In this document: in pieces, positions 7,635-10,185 of the stretch
Layout of the letters: every line of letters begins with the position of its first letter
How positions within the stretch are numbered: position 1 is the first letter of the stretch
Assembly: GCA_964343305.1 (NCBI GenBank)
Contig: CAYFJO010000401.1
Location: 1 to 10,185, forward strand
From: CAYFJO01 sp964343305
Lineage (GTDB): Bacteria; Planctomycetota; Planctomycetia; Pirellulales; Pirellulaceae
Length of the DNA stretch: 10,185 nucleotides
Reading direction: 5' to 3'
The notes under the pieces: generated by a model
What the model saw: only the letters and a program-made list of their open reading frames with translations
The model's database searches: none
Told to the model about the DNA's origin: nothing
Program-made: the position numbers and the translations under genes

Positions 7635-7705
7635 TGTAGCCGAAGTCGCCAAGACTTCGGGACTTCTTGCTCATGTCTCCCGAAGTCTTGGCGACTTCGG
7701 CTACA
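7635..7705. repeat. Perfect 28-bp inverted repeat, REP-doublet-like element
   Basis: The arms 7635-7662 and 7678-7705 are exact reverse complements over 28 bases with a 15-nt loop. Each arm is itself a small hairpin: CCGAAGTC (7640-7647) pairs with GACTTCGG (7653-7660) across GCCAA, and the same pair recurs at 7680-7687 and 7693-7700. The element is therefore two inverted REP-like hairpins back to back, as in BIME-type repeats. It encodes no protein. It sits at the break in the response-regulator gene and ends 29 bp before the ribosome site of the phosphatase gene. In RNA it could fold as one very stable stem, which might protect upstream message or reduce readthrough. From memory, similar sequences are frequent in planctomycete genomes. 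No transposase lies in the window. Confidence 0.9.
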
Positions 7706-7748
7706 AAAATGCGCGCAAGAAAACAACAGAACCAGGAATTGTAGAACA

Positions 7749-10076
7749 ATGGGCCCACAAGACTCGCTAGGCGATGATTCTTGGATGGGAGTTTTCCCAG
7801 AGAGAGTTATCTCCCAACAGAAGCGAAAGTCGGCGAAAGAATACAGGGTTCTGGTCATCGAGGGCCAGACGCGGGATTTCATTCTGTTAAGGGAACACTT
7901 GCAGGAAGCAGATGTTGGTGTCTCTTTCGAGCTCGCCCAGGCCAAACGTCTCTCAGAAGGACTAGAACAGCTTGCCAAGGGCGGAATTGACGTCGTCATG
8001 CTGGACTTGAATCTGCCGGACAGTTCCGGAATCGAAACGATTCAGAGAGCAATAGCACAGGCACCGCACGTGCCAATCATTGTCCTCACGGGATTTGACG
8101 ACGAGTCCCTCGCGATCGAGGCGGTCGGTGAGGGAGCACAGGATTATCTCGTCAAAGGAGATTGGAGCGGTGACTCGCTGGTGCGCAGTTTGCGCTATTG
8201 CTTGGTGCGGCACAAAACTCAGGAGAAACTGCGCGATGCGCTGCAACAGGCTGAGGCGAGTGCCGAGCGATTTCATTCGGTCTCCGAGTCTGCAAACGAT
8301 GCGATCATCACTATCAATAGCAGCGGCGAAATCATCTCCTGGAACCAAGGTGCCCGAACCATCTTTGGCTATGCCGACGAAGAAGTAGAGGGCCGACCGG
8401 CGACCATCTTGATGCCCGATCGGTATCGTGAATCTCACACACAAGCGCTCCAGCGGCATGTGCAAAACGGCGAATCTCACGTGATCGGCAAGACCGTTGA
8501 ACTGCACGGGCTGCGGAAAGATGCCACTGAATTTCCGTTGGAACTCTCGCTCTCGACTTGGACGAGTGCCGAAGGGCAATTCTACAGTGGAATCATCCGC
8601 GACATCACCGAGCGGAAGCGGGCAGCGGAAGAGCTTCGCTCGGTCATCGAAGCTGCGCCCGTCGGCATGATGCTCGTTGACCACGAACTCAACATCACGT
8701 TGGTCAATTCTGAAATAGAAAACATGTTCAGCTACCCACGTAAGGAATTGCTTGGACAGTCGATTGAGATTCTGGTTCCGGAATACGCTCGCGAGACGCA
8801 TCCTGGATACGCAGCGGAATTCATGGCCAATCCCCGATTCAGAAAGGCAGACGCCTCGAGCGGCATCTACGGTTTACGCAAGGATAGACAAGAGATTCCT
8901 CTTGAAATTGCACTGAACCCCATACAATTGGAAAACCGGCTCGCCATTTTATGCGTGATCGTGGATATTTCCGAGCGCAAGAAAGTGTTGGACCGAGTTG
9001 TCGCCATCGTAGAATCTTCGCCTGACGCCATTCTCTTGGTCGACGACGAAGGCAAGATTGGCATCGTGAACTCGGAAACGGAAGAAATGTTCGGCTACGC
9101 CCGCGAAGAGTTGGTCGGCCAACTGATTGAACTTCTGGTCCCGGAAGACATTCGTGAGAAGCACGTTGAGTACCGCGAGACCTTTGTGGCCGAAAACCGC
9201 AGCCGGCCGTTTGGCGTGCACCTCGAGCTTCGCGGCCGCCACAAAGACGGCACCATATTTCCCGTTGAGGTCGGACTCAAGCCGATCGAGTTGGAGAAGC
9301 GAACCTTTGTCATCACAACGATCCGTGACATCACCGAGCGCAAGCGGATCGAGCGGGAGTTTGCAATCGCCCGTCAGATTCAGCAGGCACTGCTGCCCAA
9401 ATCCGCGCCATCGCTTCCCGGTTTCGACATTGCTGGCATCTCACATCCGGCGGACGAGACTGGTGGGGATTTCTTTGACTACCTTTCACTGCCAAACGGA
9501 CAACTCAACATTGTCCTGGGCGACGTCAGCGGGCATGGGTTGGGGCCCGCCCTGCTGGTGGCGCAGACCCAAGCTCAACTGCGCGCCCTGGCGGAATCTC
9601 ACGACGATGTCGGAGAAGTTCTGACTCGCGCAAATCGCCTTTTCCGCGGAGCGGGCCCGGGACGTTTCGTGACGATGCTGCTGGCCTGTATCGATGTGAA
9701 GACGCGATCCTTTACCTATGCGAGTGCTGGCCATCGAGGCTACCTGCTCAACACAATCGGTGACGTGAGAATCCTCGACAGCACGGGCATGGCGGTTGGC
9801 ATCGACGAAGATGAGGTCATCTCCAGCCAGCCGGCGATTGCACTGACCGCCGGCGACCTCATTGTTCTGACAACCGATGGAATCGAAGAAGCGATATCGC
9901 CCAGCAAGACTCTGTTCGGCGTCAAGAATACACTCGAAGTGATTCGCGAAAATCATGAACGGCCGGCAACCGAAATCGTTCATGCACTGTGTAAAGCGCC
10001 ACGCGATTTTACGGAAGGTGGACAACAGCGCGACGACATGACGGCCGTCGTCATCAAAGTCCTGGAAACGCCATGA
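7749..10076 (+). CDS. Receiver-PAS-PAS-PAS-PP2C (SpoIIE/RsbU-type) phosphatase
   Basis: This 775-residue soluble protein joins signal input to a serine phosphatase. The receiver spans about 32-155, with phospho-acceptor Asp86 in VMLDLNLPD, Thr114 and Lys136. The N-terminal acidic pair is reduced to Glu38-Gly39 (VIEGQ). PAS domains cover about 172-292, 293-412 and 413-533, ending RDITERKR, VDISERKK and RDITERKR. The SpoIIE-type PP2C domain fills 535-775: ARQIQQALLP, then Asp574 in ETGGDFFDY, Asp592 in GDVSGHGLGPALL, Asp710 in TTDGIEEA and Asp762-Asp763 in RDDMTAVVI, a complete metal site. Such enzymes dephosphorylate STAS anti-anti-sigma proteins, and the short ORF beginning 22 bp downstream may encode one. 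The ATG at 7749 has AGGA at 7734-7737; Met13 (7785) is an alternative start and would not affect any domain. Its receiver could be a target of the kinase at 6332, whose own regulator is broken. That link is inference. Confidence 0.95.
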   Translation: MGPQDSLGDDSWMGVFPERVISQQKRKSAKEYRVLVIEGQTRDFILLREHLQEADVGVSFELAQAKRLSEGLEQLAKGGIDVVMLDLNLPDSSGIETIQRAIAQAPHVPIIVLTGFDDESLAIEAVGEGAQDYLVKGDWSGDSLVRSLRYCLVRHKTQEKLRDALQQAEASAERFHSVSESANDAIITINSSGEIISWNQGARTIFGYADEEVEGRPATILMPDRYRESHTQALQRHVQNGESHVIGKTVELHGLRKDATEFPLELSLSTWTSAEGQFYSGIIRDITERKRAAEELRSVIEAAPVGMMLVDHELNITLVNSEIENMFSYPRKELLGQSIEILVPEYARETHPGYAAEFMANPRFRKADASSGIYGLRKDRQEIPLEIALNPIQLENRLAILCVIVDISERKKVLDRVVAIVESSPDAILLVDDEGKIGIVNSETEEMFGYAREELVGQLIELLVPEDIREKHVEYRETFVAENRSRPFGVHLELRGRHKDGTIFPVEVGLKPIELEKRTFVITTIRDITERKRIEREFAIARQIQQALLPKSAPSLPGFDIAGISHPADETGGDFFDYLSLPNGQLNIVLGDVSGHGLGPALLVAQTQAQLRALAESHDDVGEVLTRANRLFRGAGPGRFVTMLLACIDVKTRSFTYASAGHRGYLLNTIGDVRILDSTGMAVGIDEDEVISSQPAIALTAGDLIVLTTDGIEEAISPSKTLFGVKNTLEVIRENHERPATEIVHALCKAPRDFTEGGQQRDDMTAVVIKVLETP

Positions 10077-10098
10077 CCGTGGGCCGAAGGATAAATTC

Positions 10099-10185
10099 AT
10101 GTCGACAAACACAACACCCGACATCCTAAAGCAGGATGAAGTCACCATCATGGTGTTTGGGACAAAGTACGAGAATCTTGACACA
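10099..10185 (+). CDS. Partial ORF, possible STAS (anti-anti-sigma) protein, cut by window end
   Basis: Only the first 29 codons are present. The ATG has an excellent ribosome site, GAAGGA at 10086-10091 with a 7-nt spacer, and begins 22 bp after the phosphatase stop, so it is almost certainly the next gene of the same operon. After a short polar leader, the visible segment DEVTIMVFGTKYENLDT looks like the first two strands of a STAS domain, and SpoIIE-type phosphatases are often followed by their STAS substrate. The conserved phospho-serine region lies beyond the window, so the family call rests on context and a short match. The gene itself is fairly sure; its function is not. Confidence 0.6.
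   Translation, partial: MSTNTTPDILKQDEVTIMVFGTKYENLDT

Noticed and set aside
7962..8801. Long antisense open frame (279 codons) opposite the receiver-PAS-phosphatase gene
   Set aside because: It is a mirror of a well-supported coding region with no ribosome site or motifs of its own.

Overview
The window (about 10.2 kb, moderately GC-rich, all genes on the + strand) looks like a stretch of a planctomycete chromosome, most likely from the Pirellulales side of that phylum. This is inference. It rests on a large secreted VIT-VWA protein with a C-terminal region of the kind I associate with planctomycetes, dense PAS/histidine-kinase/SpoIIE-type signalling genes whose PAS domains end in variants of RDITERKR, and an intergenic inverted repeat built from CCGAAGTC/GACTTCGG hairpins that I recall as common in that phylum. 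No database search was possible.

Layout. At 41-1231 there is a class I cysteine desulfurase (NifS/IscS type) with all catalytic residues. A 295-bp gap holds a long imperfect hairpin (1306-1374). At 1527-3743 lies an exported VIT + von Willebrand A protein with an intact metal site. After a 262-bp gap comes a signalling block. It contains a PAS-PAS histidine kinase (4006-5481) overlapping by ATGA a NarL-type response regulator (5478-6119), then a 212-bp gap with alternating CGAGT/ACTCG half-sites. Next is a PAS histidine kinase of another class (6332-7504) overlapping by ATGA the start of a small response regulator (from 7501). That regulator is truncated after about 34 codons, where a perfect 28-bp inverted-repeat element sits (7635-7705). 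A receiver-PAS-PAS-PAS-PP2C phosphatase (7749-10076) follows, and 22 bp later a partial ORF that may be a STAS anti-anti-sigma protein runs off the window.

How the genes may work together. The first kinase and regulator form a classic two-component pair that would control transcription. The second kinase has apparently lost its own single-domain regulator. The downstream receiver-phosphatase has a complete PP2C metal site and would be expected to dephosphorylate a STAS partner, so the second half may be a phosphorelay feeding a partner-switching circuit. Six PAS domains in three neighbouring proteins share the same linker motif, and several are clearly close paralogues. The window holds no CRISPR array, no RNA gene and no transposase that I can support.
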